The notes under the pieces were generated by a model. The model did not search any database and was not told where the DNA came from. It worked only from the letters and a program-made list of their open reading frames with translations. Shown here one piece after another: positions 45,452 through 54,544 of a DNA stretch of 64,000 nucleotides (position 1 is its first letter; every line of letters starts with the position of its first letter). Source of the stretch: Candidatus Roseilinea sp. (GTDB lineage Bacteria > Chloroflexota > Anaerolineae > J036 > Brachytrichaceae). Location: positions 1,276,393-1,340,392 of the forward strand of contig BPHV01000001.1 in assembly GCA_026003755.1 (NCBI GenBank), given 5' to 3'. Both the position numbers and the translations under genes were made by a program.

Positions 45452-46341
45452 GGCCCGTATTTCGCCTGTGCCCGCCGGTAGAGCGCCGTGAGCAGTGTGA
45501 CCAACACCGACAGGATGACGATGACGATGATCGTCATGGCCGAGGCATAGCCAGTTTTGAATTGCTGAAAGGCCGTCTTGTAGATATAGAACGAAGCGAC
45601 CTGCGTGGACGACCCCGGCCCGCCAAAGGTGAGCATGAATACCAGGTCGAAGACCTTCATCGCGCCGATCAAGCGCAGGATGGCGATGACGAGCACGCCG
45701 GGCAGGCACAACGGCAGCGTGAGGTGAATGAATTGCTGCCAACCGTTCGCACCGTCCACGGCAGCAGCCTCGTATGGCTCATGTGGCAGGCCGGCCAGCA
45801 CGGCCAGCGAGAGCAAAAAGACGAACGGCGTCCACTGCCAGATGTCCACCAGCATCACCGATGCCATGGCCAGGCCGGGCACGCCGAGGAAGGCGACGTT
45901 CTGTTCCAGGATTCCGGCGCGCACGAGATAGTGATTCAGCATGCCTGATGATGGGTCATAGATCAGCCGCCAGATGGCTGCGATGGCGACCGGCGGGGTG
46001 ATGAACGGCAGCAGACCCAGCGTGCGCGCGAAGCGCGTCGGGCCGCTCTCGCGGTTCAGCAACAATGCCAGTCCAAAGCCGATGACCGTCTCAATTGCAG
46101 TGACGCCGAACGCATAGATGAACGTGAGCACCAGCGAGTTGCCGAACAGCGCATCCCTGGCCGCATTGGTGTAGTTTTTGAACGCGATGAATTCGCGAAA
46201 GGGTCGCGCCAGTTGAGAGTCGGTCGCGCTCAAGGCGATGGAATAGATCAGCGGGTAGAGCGAGAAGACGATCAGCGTCAAGACGGCCGGCCCGATCATC
46301 CATAGGACCTCGCGATGGTGTTGGCGATGAAGTGTGTGCAT
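45448..46341 (-). CDS. Sugar ABC transporter permease, MalF/UgpA type
   Basis: Intact permease of 297 residues, the only undamaged gene of this operon. TM1 is VLWMIGPAVLTLIVFSLYPL; the EAA loop is YEAAAVDGANGWQQFIHLTL; the end ALYRRAQAKYGP overlaps the next gene by 4 bp. With the frameshifted MalG-type permease and the upstream lipoprotein it would form a carbohydrate importer, again without a local ATPase gene. Neighbouring alcohol and aldehyde dehydrogenases, an enolase-superfamily dehydratase and a GMC oxidoreductase point to uptake and oxidation of a sugar or sugar alcohol. Confidence 0.93.
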   Translation of the reverse strand: MHTLHRQHHREVLWMIGPAVLTLIVFSLYPLIYSIALSATDSQLARPFREFIAFKNYTNAARDALFGNSLVLTFIYAFGVTAIETVIGFGLALLLNRESGPTRFARTLGLLPFITPPVAIAAIWRLIYDPSSGMLNHYLVRAGILEQNVAFLGVPGLAMASVMLVDIWQWTPFVFLLSLAVLAGLPHEPYEAAAVDGANGWQQFIHLTLPLCLPGVLVIAILRLIGAMKVFDLVFMLTFGGPGSSTQVASFYIYKTAFQQFKTGYASAMTIIVIVILSVLVTLLTALYRRAQAKYGP

Positions 46342-46408
46342 CGAACGGGAAAGTGCGATGAGCCGCTAACGCGCTATCGCTCTTTTTCGATTGAAATGCG
46401 ACGCGAAC

Positions 46409-46470
46409 GAGCACGGGGCGGGGCCTGGGATTCTGTCGATCAATTTAGGTTAGGCCCCGCCATTGTGCTC
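46409..46470. terminator. Large inverted repeat between the binding-protein and permease genes
   Basis: GGCGGGGCCT (46417-46426) pairs with AGGCCCCGCC (46452-46461), and the outer GAGCAC pairs with GTGCTC (46465-46470). The loop is 25 nt. On the minus strand it lies 30 bp after the binding-protein stop. It may be an attenuating terminator or a 3' stabilising hairpin that favours the binding protein. Confidence 0.6.
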
Positions 46471-46500
46471 AAAGGACTTTTAGGCTCTTCTCAACGGGCT

Positions 46501-47913
46501 TCACTTGCCGAGTATCTCGAGCCACTTGGCCTGCGTGTCGTCCAGCGCCTGTTGGGGCGTCTTCGTGCCGGCCAGCGCCTCCGCGACGTTCTCGGTCAGC
46601 ACATCTTGCATCTCCGGCCACTTGGCGTTGGTGGGCCAGGCGAACGCGCCGCTCAGCGCTGCCTTCGCGGCATCGGCCAGCTCCGGCGTGACGTGCGTGC
46701 GATAGGGCTCGGCGTCGAAGGTGGACTTGCGCGTGGGGTCGAGGCCGCCGACAATAGTGTTGACCCGCACGTTGATGTCCGGCCGACCGACGAACTTCAG
46801 GAACTCATAGGCTAGCGGCTTGTTCTGCGCCAGCGTGGAGATGCCTAGCGCGAATCCGGCGTTGAGCGCGGGGCGGCTGGCAGCGTTCGGGCCTTCGCCC
46901 TTCGGCATCGGTACGGCGCCCCACTTCTTCATGATCTTGGACTGCTCCGGATTGTCGCTCATCTGCCCTAGGTCGGTCCAGAACTCGACCATGCCCACCT
47001 TGCCGGTGGTGAAGCCGCCGAGCGCTTCGTCGAACGCCACGGCCTTCGGGTCGGGCAAAGCGTAGGGGAGCTGATTCACCAGCTCTTGCAAGGCCGCGAC
47101 GGCCTCCGGGCTGTTGATGGCCGGCTTGCCATCGGCATCGAAGAAGCTGGCACCATAGCCCTGCAGCCGATTAATGAACGTGGACAGCAAGATGATCGGC
47201 ACTTTGGCGCCCATGATGGCACAGCCGTAGATGCCTTCGGATTTGCCCTGCTCGGTGATGGTCTTACAGGCTTCGCGATATTCCGCCCATGTCGTCGGCG
47301 GCTTCACGCCGTACTTCTCCAGCAGCTCGCGGTTGTAGAACAACAGGTGCGTGTCGCCGTCATAAGGCAAGCGCCCAGCGTTTGCCGTCTATCAGCGTGT
47401 AGGGATCGGCTATCGAGGGCACGAAGTCATCGAACTGCAGCGCCTCCTTGTTCTCCTCCCACCACTGGGTGAGATCCTCCAATACACCGCTCTCCACCAG
47501 CTTGCCGAGCATGGGATACCAAATTTCGATCACGTCGTATTCGCCGGCGCCGGAAGTGACGTCGAGGATGGCCTTCTCGGTGACGTTGGCGTACGGCACG
47601 ACAAGCACCTGGACGCGCGCGCCGGTCTCCTCCTCGAACCATTTGGCGAGCGCACGGGTCGCCACGGCATGAGGCCTGAAATTGTCAACACATTGATGGA
47701 TTGGCCCTCAAACGGTTTGGGAGCGGTCGCTTCTGGGGTTGCAGTAACCGTGATTTCGCGAACGACCTCTACTTGGCGCGTCACCTCAACTTCACGCGTC
47801 ACCTCAACTTCTCGCACTGCAGACGGCGTGGCCGGAGCAGCGCAGGCATTCAGCACAACGACAGATAGCAGTGCACCGATGAGCACGGTGCGCATTTGGC
47901 GATGCGTATTCAT
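46501..47913 (-). pseudogene. Sugar ABC transporter substrate-binding lipoprotein gene with two frameshifts
   Basis: SBP family 1 protein in three overlapping frames. The first part has a lipoprotein signal (VLIGALLSVVVLNAC) and a REVEVTREVEVTRQVEVVRE linker ending EGQSINVLTIS. A shift near 47670 (one C too few) leads to ATRALAKWFEEETGARVQVL and DVIEIWYPMLGKLVESGVLE. A second shift near 47365 (one base extra) leads to PYDGDTHLLFYNRELLEKYG and the long C-terminal 289 codons, which are undamaged to the stop. AGGAGG precedes the ATG at 47913. It is the first gene of the operon. The region 47914-48054 before it holds nothing else recognisable. Confidence 0.85.
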
Positions 47914-48054
47914 CTTCAGCAATGCCTCCTCTACTTAACGAATGACCAAGTTGACCAAGGGATTGAAACGTTCTAGAAGGTCAGGGACGAATTTCGGGGA
48001 GTTTCCAAACGCTAATGATCACCTCCTACTGGATGCATTGGCGGATGCAGCGCG

Positions 48055-49170
48055 TTATAAGCGCACTTGATGGGCGAGGACGACTTCCCAATTTAGCTCG
48101 ATGCCCAATCCTGGCCCAGTGGGCGTGAGGGCGCAACCCTCCGCCACCGTGATCGGCTCACGCAAGACCGACTCACGAAGCGGAGCCGGGGAGACATCGC
48201 GCAGCATGTAGTCTGCGCCGGCAACAGCGGAGATCAAATGAAGCGCAGCAGCAAAACCCACGTCAGAACCGTAATGATGCGGCGAATAGGGGTAGCCGCG
48301 CGCCCGTGCTAGAGCGCAGATGCGTTGTGCCTCGCTCAATCCACCCGCGCGCGTTGGATCGGGCATCAAATAGCGAATGGCGTTCGTGTCCAACAGCGCG
48401 GTCGCATCGGCCACGTCGAACTGATTCTCGCCGGCAGCAAGCGGAATATCGGTGTGCTCCTTCAGCGTGCGATAGCCTTCTAGATCGCTGGCGACCAACG
48501 GTTCTTCCAGCCAGTAAAGGTGATAGGGCCGTAGCGCCGCGGCCATGCGCTTTGCTGTGTCCAGATCATAGGCCATGTTGGCGTCCACCAACACATGGTG
48601 GTCGTCGCCCACGGCGCGCCGCACCGCCTCCACGTTGGCGATGTCGCGCGCTTCATCGAAGCCAATGCGCACCTTCACCGCTCGATAGCCCTGATCCACG
48701 AACCGACGGGCGCTGTCGGCTAACTGCGCGGGGTCCAGCCCAGTGGCATACAGCGGAGCGCGGGCGGGTTGGCTGCCCCCCAGCAGGGCATAAATCGGCT
48801 TGCCGTGCGCCTTGCCCGCGATGTCCCACAGTGCGATGTCCACCCCGCCGATGGCCGACATGACTGCGCCCTTCCCCCACAGCACCCCTAAGCGGCTAAA
48901 GGCGTGGATCATCTTCTGCCAAAGACCGGCGACGTTCAGGGGATCCTCACCCACGAGCAGCGGCTTCAGCCCTTCCTCGATGGTGGCCTTGCGCTCGACG
49001 ATGGCCCAGCTAGGAAAGTTCACCGATGTCTCTCCGACACCGCTGATGCCGGCATCAGTCTCGACCAGCACAAGACCGAAATTGCGATGATGCATCGCTC
49101 CCCAAGCCAACCGCAACGGTTGTTGCAGGGGCTGGCGCAGCGCGATGAATCGAACGTCACGAATTTGCAT
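48055..49170 (-). CDS. Mandelate racemase / muconate lactonizing enzyme family protein (sugar-acid dehydratase-like)
   Basis: Enolase-superfamily enzyme of 371 residues. AVKVRIGFDEARD supplies the KxR motif at the end of strand two. Metal ligands are in VLVDANMAYD (Asp), WLEEPLVASD (Glu) and LAAGENQFD (Glu). PDPTRAGGLSEAQRI and SPHHYGSDVGFAAALHL hold the Asp-His dyad typical of the mandelate racemase subgroup, which includes many acid sugar dehydratases. The gene is intact. TACAAT lies 9 nt before the ATG. Its neighbourhood of a sugar importer and dehydrogenases fits a dehydratase for an aldonic or uronic acid, but specificity is open. Confidence 0.9.
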   Translation of the reverse strand: MQIRDVRFIALRQPLQQPLRLAWGAMHHRNFGLVLVETDAGISGVGETSVNFPSWAIVERKATIEEGLKPLLVGEDPLNVAGLWQKMIHAFSRLGVLWGKGAVMSAIGGVDIALWDIAGKAHGKPIYALLGGSQPARAPLYATGLDPAQLADSARRFVDQGYRAVKVRIGFDEARDIANVEAVRRAVGDDHHVLVDANMAYDLDTAKRMAAALRPYHLYWLEEPLVASDLEGYRTLKEHTDIPLAAGENQFDVADATALLDTNAIRYLMPDPTRAGGLSEAQRICALARARGYPYSPHHYGSDVGFAAALHLISAVAGADYMLRDVSPAPLRESVLREPITVAEGCALTPTGPGLGIELNWEVVLAHQVRL

Positions 49171-49179
49171 TAGCGCAGA

Positions 49180-49185
49180 ATTGTA
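49180..49185 (-). promoter_or_regulatory. -10 box of the enolase-superfamily gene, leaderless spacing
   Basis: TACAAT on the minus strand ends 9 nt before the ATG at 49170, with no Shine-Dalgarno between. Confidence 0.55.
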
Positions 49186-49271
49186 GTGAGATTAGCAAAA
49201 AACGCACGCATGGCGTCATGCCCTGTCTCGGAGCAACCGGTGTGAATCCAAGACAGCACCCTACAATGCGG

Positions 49272-49300
49272 TTGCACGTCGTAGGACAGTCATATATAAC
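49272..49300 (+). promoter_or_regulatory. Sigma-70-like promoter of the cupin gene
   Basis: TTGCAC (49272-49277) and TATAAC (49295-49300) are 17 bp apart. The -10 box ends 9 nt before the ATG at 49310, so the transcript would be leaderless or nearly so. Confidence 0.55.
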
Positions 49301-49309
49301 TGCGAAGCC

Positions 49310-49786
49310 ATGAGGAAAAGGAACAAGGTCGTGATCCATCCACGCGAAGTGTTGGAAGGTGCCCCCATGCAGCAAGCCGGCGGTGGCGTCCGCGATCTAA
49401 AATTGATTTACCCTGAGACCGGTTTTGATGCCAAAACCCTGTGTCTGGGCATTGTGGAGATTGACCCCGGTCACCATTCCCCGTTACACCGCCACAATTG
49501 CGAAGAGGTGTACTATGTGATTCAGGGCTCTGGTGAGATCGAGAGTGACGGCAAGCGCTACAAGTTCTCGGCGGGGTGTGCCATCTTCAACCGCCCCAAC
49601 ACCATCCATCGGGTGTGGAACACTGGCGACGAGACCATTCGGCTGGCCGTGGTCGGCGGCATCATGTTTGTGCCCCTGTGGCCGAAGTGGCCCACCGCAT
49701 CCCCTTACGAAGTCTTTGAAGGCACATCAGCGAATGCTACCCTCTCCGAGGGACGCAGCCAAACGCGCGCGCGCCGGCGCAAGTAA
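49310..49786 (+). CDS. Cupin-domain protein
   Basis: Small beta-barrel protein of 158 residues. GHHSPLHRHNCEEVYYVIQG is cupin motif 1 with the two His and Glu metal ligands, and PNTIHRVWNTGDE is motif 2 with the third His. Such proteins may be isomerases, dioxygenases or sugar-binding proteins; the function here is unknown. The basic tail SQTRARRRK is unusual. It starts the plus-strand group cupin, small subunit and GMC oxidoreductase, divergent from the enolase-superfamily gene. Confidence 0.88.
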   Translation: MRKRNKVVIHPREVLEGAPMQQAGGGVRDLKLIYPETGFDAKTLCLGIVEIDPGHHSPLHRHNCEEVYYVIQGSGEIESDGKRYKFSAGCAIFNRPNTIHRVWNTGDETIRLAVVGGIMFVPLWPKWPTASPYEVFEGTSANATLSEGRSQTRARRRK

Positions 49787-49811
49787 CAACCTCCTAGTCA
49801 AAAGAACTGCG

Positions 49812-50373
49812 ATGTCAACCCTCGCCACTACCTCCGAGACAAAACCGATGAGCCCGCGCCAAATTTCAGAAGCGCTCGAAGCCTTTGTAGATACGCTGAT
49901 CCCCGGCGACTCGCTTTTTTCCTGCGGCCTCACAAGTCGGAGTGCAGCACGTGCTGGCCGAACGCCTGCGCGCCCACCATGGCAGCGACGCCGTTGAGCG
50001 CGTGATTGCGTTGCTTCAAGATAATGCAGGACAAGCGTTTGCTGCACGCCCATCGTCGCAGCGCGTGCGATTGGTGCGCCGGTTGGAACACACCGAACCC
50101 ACGCTCTTTGCATTCATCCGCATGGCGACCTACATGGCTTATTACCAGCATCCTGCCGTCATACGAGCGATCCGACGCCTCGGCCACGACTACAACGATG
50201 CTCCCCAACCCAGCGGCTACCACATGCCGGCCTTCGACCCGAACGTTGACGCCCCCCGACATCAACGCGGCTTTTACAAGAAGACCGAGGAGATCACGCC
50301 GGTAGACACGTCCTCACTCGCAGCACAGTTGAGCGGACTACCCCGTTATCCCGCCCACCATGAGTCCAAGTAA
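49812..50373 (+). pseudogene. Gluconate 2-dehydrogenase subunit 3-like gene with one frameshift
   Basis: Small subunit that usually accompanies GMC-type membrane dehydrogenases. The first part reads MSTLATTSETKPMSPRQISE and FVDTLIPGDSLF. A run of six T at 49915-49920 then shifts the frame by one; removing one T gives LFPAASQVGVQHVLAERLRA and joins to VIALLQDNAGQAFAARPSSQ and FIRMATYMAYYQHPAVIRAI. The remainder is intact to the stop at 50373 and the large-subunit gene follows 29 bp later. A homopolymer sequencing error is a strong alternative to a real pseudogene. Confidence 0.75.
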
Positions 50374-50402
50374 TCCCTTGCACCTCTCATCCTGAACACG
50401 CC

Positions 50403-52049
50403 ATGAGCAAACACGATCATGTTGACGTCGTCGTCGTCGGGTCGGGCATGGGCGGGGCAGCGGCAACAAAGATCCTTGCCGAAGCCGGCCTGCGCGTTGT
50501 CTGTTTAGAGCAAGGGCGGTGGACGCGACCCGAAGATCACCCGCATACCAGCCCAGATTGGGAATGGCAGCGCATGACCAATTGGGCGACGGCTACCAAT
50601 GTGCGCCGCCGACCGGAGGACTATCCGGTTGACACGCAGGACGAGAACCCGTTGATGTGGAACGGCGTCGGTGGCTCGACCGTGCACTACACGGCTACCT
50701 GGCCGCGCTTCCGCCCGTCCGATTTTCGCAAAGGCACGGAGCATGGCTACGCACCCGACTGGCCGTTCACCTACGAGGAACTCGCGCCGTACTACGCGAT
50801 CAACGACCGCGATGTGGGCGTGAGCGGTTGGTATGGCGATCCGGCCATGCCGCTCCACGAGGCCTTTCAAACCGGCCCGCTGCCGCATGGGCCATTAGGG
50901 CGTATCGCTGCGCGCGGCTTCGACAAACTGGGCTGGCACTGGTGGCCGATGCCCTGCGCGATTTTGGCCGAGGACTACGACGGTCGGCCGGCTTGCAACA
51001 ACTGCGGCAACTGCCAGAGCGGCTGCAACCGTGGCTCGCTGGCCGATATGCAGGTGACGCACTGGCCGAAGGCGATCAAGGCCGGCGCCGAGCTGCGCAC
51101 CTTTGCCCGTGTGGAGCGCGTCGAGCTGGATCGCACCGGGCGCGCCAAAGGCGTGGTGTACGTGGACTTGAACACCGGCACGCGCCACATCCAGGAAGCC
51201 GATGTGGTCATCCTGGCCTGCAACGGCATCGGCACACCGCGCCTGTTGCTCAATTCCACCTCCAACCGCTTCCCCAATGGCCTGGCCAACACGAACGACA
51301 TGGTTGGGCGCCACCTCATGCACCACGGCTTGGCCATCGTGGAGATGTGGGTGGATGAGCCGCTGGATTCGCACAAAGGCATCGTCTCGGCCGCCATGAT
51401 GTGCGCCGAATTTGCCGAGACCGACGTAAAGCGCGGCTTCATTAACGGGCTGACGATTCATATTGCGCGCCTGAACGGCGCCGGCTATCAGGCTGCCGGA
51501 TCGCATTCTGGCAACGCCGCGCCGTGGGGCAAGGCACATCACCGCTGGTTCAAGCGTCACTTCGCGCATGGGCTGTGCGCGCTCATCGTGGGCGAGGACC
51601 TCCCGCTGCCGGACAATCGCGTCACGCTCTCCGAGACGATGGTGGACTCCAGCGGCATGGCTGCCCCGAAAGTGCGCTACACGCTCCACCCCAACGACCG
51701 ACGCATCGTCGAATTTGGCATCGCGCGGGCGCTTGAACTGGCTGAAGCCATCGGCGCGTTTGACGTCAAGGTCAACCGCTTTGAAACGCCGGGGCGGGGC
51801 TACACCCCGCCCGCGTGGCACCTGCTCGGCACCTGCCGCATCGGCAACGATCCGGAGACCTCAGTGTGCAATCGCTGGCACCAGACATGGGACGTGCCCA
51901 ACCTCTACATCATGGACGGCAGCACCATGCCCACCAGCGCCGCCGTCAATCCCACCAGCACTATCGGCGCGATGGTCGTGCGCGCAGCGATGCACTTGCG
52001 GGACAACTTTGCCGAGCTGCGCCGCGCCAAACGCACACTGCCGAATTAG
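50403..52049 (+). CDS. GMC-family oxidoreductase (gluconate 2-dehydrogenase large subunit-like)
   Basis: FAD-dependent alcohol or sugar dehydrogenase of 548 residues. The dinucleotide motif is VVVVGSGMGGAAATKILAEA. It also has WNGVGGSTVHYTATWPRF, a four-Cys cluster (ACNNCGNCQSGCNRGSL), VILACNGIGTPRLLLNST and the C-terminal GTCRIGNDPETSVCN with MPTSAAVNPTSTIGAMVVRA. The Cys cluster could hold an iron-sulfur center, as in some GMC dehydrogenases. It probably oxidises a sugar or polyol together with the subunit-3-like protein encoded upstream, passing electrons to the respiratory chain. Confidence 0.92.
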   Translation: MSKHDHVDVVVVGSGMGGAAATKILAEAGLRVVCLEQGRWTRPEDHPHTSPDWEWQRMTNWATATNVRRRPEDYPVDTQDENPLMWNGVGGSTVHYTATWPRFRPSDFRKGTEHGYAPDWPFTYEELAPYYAINDRDVGVSGWYGDPAMPLHEAFQTGPLPHGPLGRIAARGFDKLGWHWWPMPCAILAEDYDGRPACNNCGNCQSGCNRGSLADMQVTHWPKAIKAGAELRTFARVERVELDRTGRAKGVVYVDLNTGTRHIQEADVVILACNGIGTPRLLLNSTSNRFPNGLANTNDMVGRHLMHHGLAIVEMWVDEPLDSHKGIVSAAMMCAEFAETDVKRGFINGLTIHIARLNGAGYQAAGSHSGNAAPWGKAHHRWFKRHFAHGLCALIVGEDLPLPDNRVTLSETMVDSSGMAAPKVRYTLHPNDRRIVEFGIARALELAEAIGAFDVKVNRFETPGRGYTPPAWHLLGTCRIGNDPETSVCNRWHQTWDVPNLYIMDGSTMPTSAAVNPTSTIGAMVVRAAMHLRDNFAELRRAKRTLPN

Positions 52050-52158
52050 AATTCCGGCGAGCGCTTAGCCGGTAGGCGAAAAGCGTCGCGATGCCGTTCG
52101 GCTGCCTGCCGGCTTGGCCGAGGCGCTACGCCCGACCCTTGAATTTTGACGACGCGAC

Positions 52159-52932
52159 ATGTCTTCTCTCCCGCTCCTCCAAGTGCAGGACCTGGCGAAG
52201 TCCTTTCGCGGTGTGCAAGCGCTGCAAGGCTATCGGCTGGAGCTGATGCCGCATGAGCTGGTCGGCGTGATCGGACCGAACGGCGCCGGAAAGACCACGC
52301 TCTTCAATACGCTCACCGGCGTCACTCCGCCCACGCACGGGCGAATCATATTCGACGGTCGAGACATCACGCGCGCATCCCCCGATGCGATCTGTCGCAC
52401 AGGTGTAGCGCGCACCTTTCAGAACATCCGCCTGTTCCGCCGGCTCTCGGTGTTGGACAACGTGCGCATCGGCCTGCACGCGCATACCCAAGACCGCCTG
52501 CACGAGGCTGTGCTGCGCCTGCCCGGCTTTGCCGCGCGCGAGCGGCAACTCGAGCGACAAGCGCGCGAGCTTCTCGAGATGTTGAGCCTGGCCGACTACG
52601 CCGACGCGCAGGCCGACGCGCTGCCCTATGGCCTGCAGCGCCGGTTGGAGATCGCCATCGCACTCGCCACACGCCCCAAGTTGTTGCTGCTGGACGAGCC
52701 GGCCGCCGGCATGAACCCGACCGAGGCGGAGTCCCTCATGCACCTGATCGCCCGCCTGCACGACGAACTCAAACTCGCGATCATCCTGATCGAGCACAAC
52801 ATGCGCGTGGTGATGGGAATATGCCGGCGCATCCAAGTGCTGAACCACGGCCGACTGATCGCCGAAGGCCGGCCCGAGGAAATCCAACAAGACCCGCGCG
52901 TGCTCGAAGCCTATCTCGGCGTCGCCACTTGA
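52159..52932 (+). CDS. livG: Branched-chain amino acid-type ABC transporter ATP-binding protein LivG
   Basis: Cytoplasmic ATPase of 257 residues. Walker A is IGPNGAGKTTLFNTLTGVTP, the LivG-type signature is YGLQRRLEIAIALATRPK and Walker B LLLLDEPAAGMNP. FQNIRLFRRLSVLDNVRIG is typical of LivG. It opens a five-gene transporter group (livG, livF, livH, livM, then the binding protein), 109 bp after the GMC gene. Actual cargo need not be branched-chain amino acids; the adjacent glutamine synthetase-like and amidohydrolase genes suggest an amine, amide or amino acid. Confidence 0.94.
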   Translation: MSSLPLLQVQDLAKSFRGVQALQGYRLELMPHELVGVIGPNGAGKTTLFNTLTGVTPPTHGRIIFDGRDITRASPDAICRTGVARTFQNIRLFRRLSVLDNVRIGLHAHTQDRLHEAVLRLPGFAARERQLERQARELLEMLSLADYADAQADALPYGLQRRLEIAIALATRPKLLLLDEPAAGMNPTEAESLMHLIARLHDELKLAIILIEHNMRVVMGICRRIQVLNHGRLIAEGRPEEIQQDPRVLEAYLGVAT

Positions 52933-52936
52933 CCCT

Positions 52937-53641
52937 ATGCTCAGCGTGCAAGACCTTCATGTGTATTACGGGCACATCCACGCGCTCAAGGGGATCTCGC
53001 TCCAGGTGAGCGCCGGCGAGATCGTCGCGCTGATTGGCAGCAACGGCGCCGGCAAGACCACCACGCTGATGACGCTCTCCGGGCTGCTGCGCCCGCGCGA
53101 GGGGCGCATCCGCTTTGAAGGCCACGATCTGACGCACCTGCCTGCGCATCAGATCGTGCGCCTGGGCGTGGTGCATTGCCCGGAAGGACGCCAGGTGTTC
53201 GCGCGGCTGAGCGTGATCGAGAACCTACGTTTGGCGGCGGCGCACCGCGCCGATCGTGATGGCGTAGCGCGCGACCTGGAGCGCGTGTACGCGCTCTTCC
53301 CCATCCTGGCCGAGCGACGCGGCCAATATGCCGGCACGCTTAGCGGTGGGGAGCAGCAAATGTTAGCGATCGGCCGCGCCTTGATGAGCCGACCGCGCCT
53401 GCTGCTGCTCGATGAACCGTCGCTGGGGCTGGCGCCGATGGTCGTCGAGAACATCTTCCGCGTGATCGAGGCGCTGCGGCGCGACGGCGTCACCATCCTG
53501 CTGGTCGAGCAGAACGCCTACCAGGCGCTGCGGTTGGCCGACCGCGCCTATGTGATGGAGACGGGTGACATCAAGGCGAGCGGCCCAGCGCGCGCGCTGG
53601 CCGACGATCCGGCCGTGAAGGCCGCATATCTGGGAGGCTAA
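52937..53641 (+). CDS. livF: Branched-chain amino acid-type ABC transporter ATP-binding protein LivF
   Basis: Second ATPase of the Liv-type importer, 234 residues, starting 4 bp after livG. Walker A is GSNGAGKTTTLMTLSGLLRP, signature LSGGEQQMLAIGRALMSRPR, Walker B LLLLDEPSLGLAP. EGRQVFARLSVIENLRLAA is the LivF hallmark. It pairs with LivG on the cytoplasmic side of LivH and LivM. Confidence 0.94.
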   Translation: MLSVQDLHVYYGHIHALKGISLQVSAGEIVALIGSNGAGKTTTLMTLSGLLRPREGRIRFEGHDLTHLPAHQIVRLGVVHCPEGRQVFARLSVIENLRLAAAHRADRDGVARDLERVYALFPILAERRGQYAGTLSGGEQQMLAIGRALMSRPRLLLLDEPSLGLAPMVVENIFRVIEALRRDGVTILLVEQNAYQALRLADRAYVMETGDIKASGPARALADDPAVKAAYLGG

Positions 53642-53644
53642 ATC

Positions 53645-54544
53645 GTGCTCACGCCCTCGTATATCGCTCAGCAATTCATCAACGCCCTGAACATGGGCAG
53701 CATCTATGCGCTGGTCGCCATTGGCCTGACGATGGTGTACGGCATCTTACGGCTGATCAATTTCGCGCATGGGGACATGATGACCGTCGGCGCATATCTG
53801 GGGTTGGCAGTGCTGACGGCGCTGGCGCTGCCGGCCTGGGCTGCGCTGCTCATCCCCATGCTCGTCGTCGGCGCGTTGGGGGTGCTCATCGAACGTCTGG
53901 CCTATCGCCCGCTGCGCGGCGCGCCGGAGGTGGCCATGCTCATCACCTCGCTGGCCATCAGCTCACTCATCCAGAATGGCGCCACGATGACGCTGACCGC
54001 GCAACCGCGGCCGGTGCGCCTGCCCGCCGAACTGACGCAGCGCGTGGATGTGCTGGGCGTCAATTTCGCGGTGATGGACTTGGTGATCGTCGGGCTGGCC
54101 GTTGCCCTGATGATTGCGCTGACCCTCTTCGTGCAGCGCACCACACTGGGGATTGCCATGCGCGCGTGCAGCGAAAGCGTGCGCGTCACCCAGCTCATGG
54201 GTGTGGATGTCAACCGTGTGATCGCCGTCGCGTTCGCCATCAGCGCCGGCCTGGCTGCCGTCGCCGGCGTGTTGTGGTCGGGCAAGTTTGGCCTGGTGGA
54301 CCCGTTCACGGGCTTTGTGCCCGGCCTGAAGGCGTTCGTTGCGGCGGTGATCGGCGGGATCGGCAACATCCCCGGCGCCATGCTGGGCGGCTACTTGCTG
54401 GGCTTCGCCGAGGTGTTCTTCGTCGCCTTCACGCCGCCGGAGGTGTCGGGCTACCGCGATGCCTTTGTCTTTGTGCTGCTGCTCGTGGTGCTGCTGGTGC
54501 GTCCGACCGGCTTGTTGGGCGCGCGCGAGGTGAATCGGGCATGA
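53645..54544 (+). CDS. livH: Branched-chain amino acid-type ABC permease LivH
   Basis: Integral membrane protein of 299 residues with about eight spans, starting at GTG 53645 three bases after livF. IYALVAIGLTMVYGILRLIN, NFAHGDMMTVGAYLGL and the C-terminal SGYRDAFVFVLLLVVLLVRP with TGLLG are diagnostic. The EAA-like loop is MRACSESVRVTQLMGVDVN. Its stop overlaps the livM start as ATGA. Confidence 0.93.
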   Translation: MLTPSYIAQQFINALNMGSIYALVAIGLTMVYGILRLINFAHGDMMTVGAYLGLAVLTALALPAWAALLIPMLVVGALGVLIERLAYRPLRGAPEVAMLITSLAISSLIQNGATMTLTAQPRPVRLPAELTQRVDVLGVNFAVMDLVIVGLAVALMIALTLFVQRTTLGIAMRACSESVRVTQLMGVDVNRVIAVAFAISAGLAAVAGVLWSGKFGLVDPFTGFVPGLKAFVAAVIGGIGNIPGAMLGGYLLGFAEVFFVAFTPPEVSGYRDAFVFVLLLVVLLVRPTGLLGAREVNRA

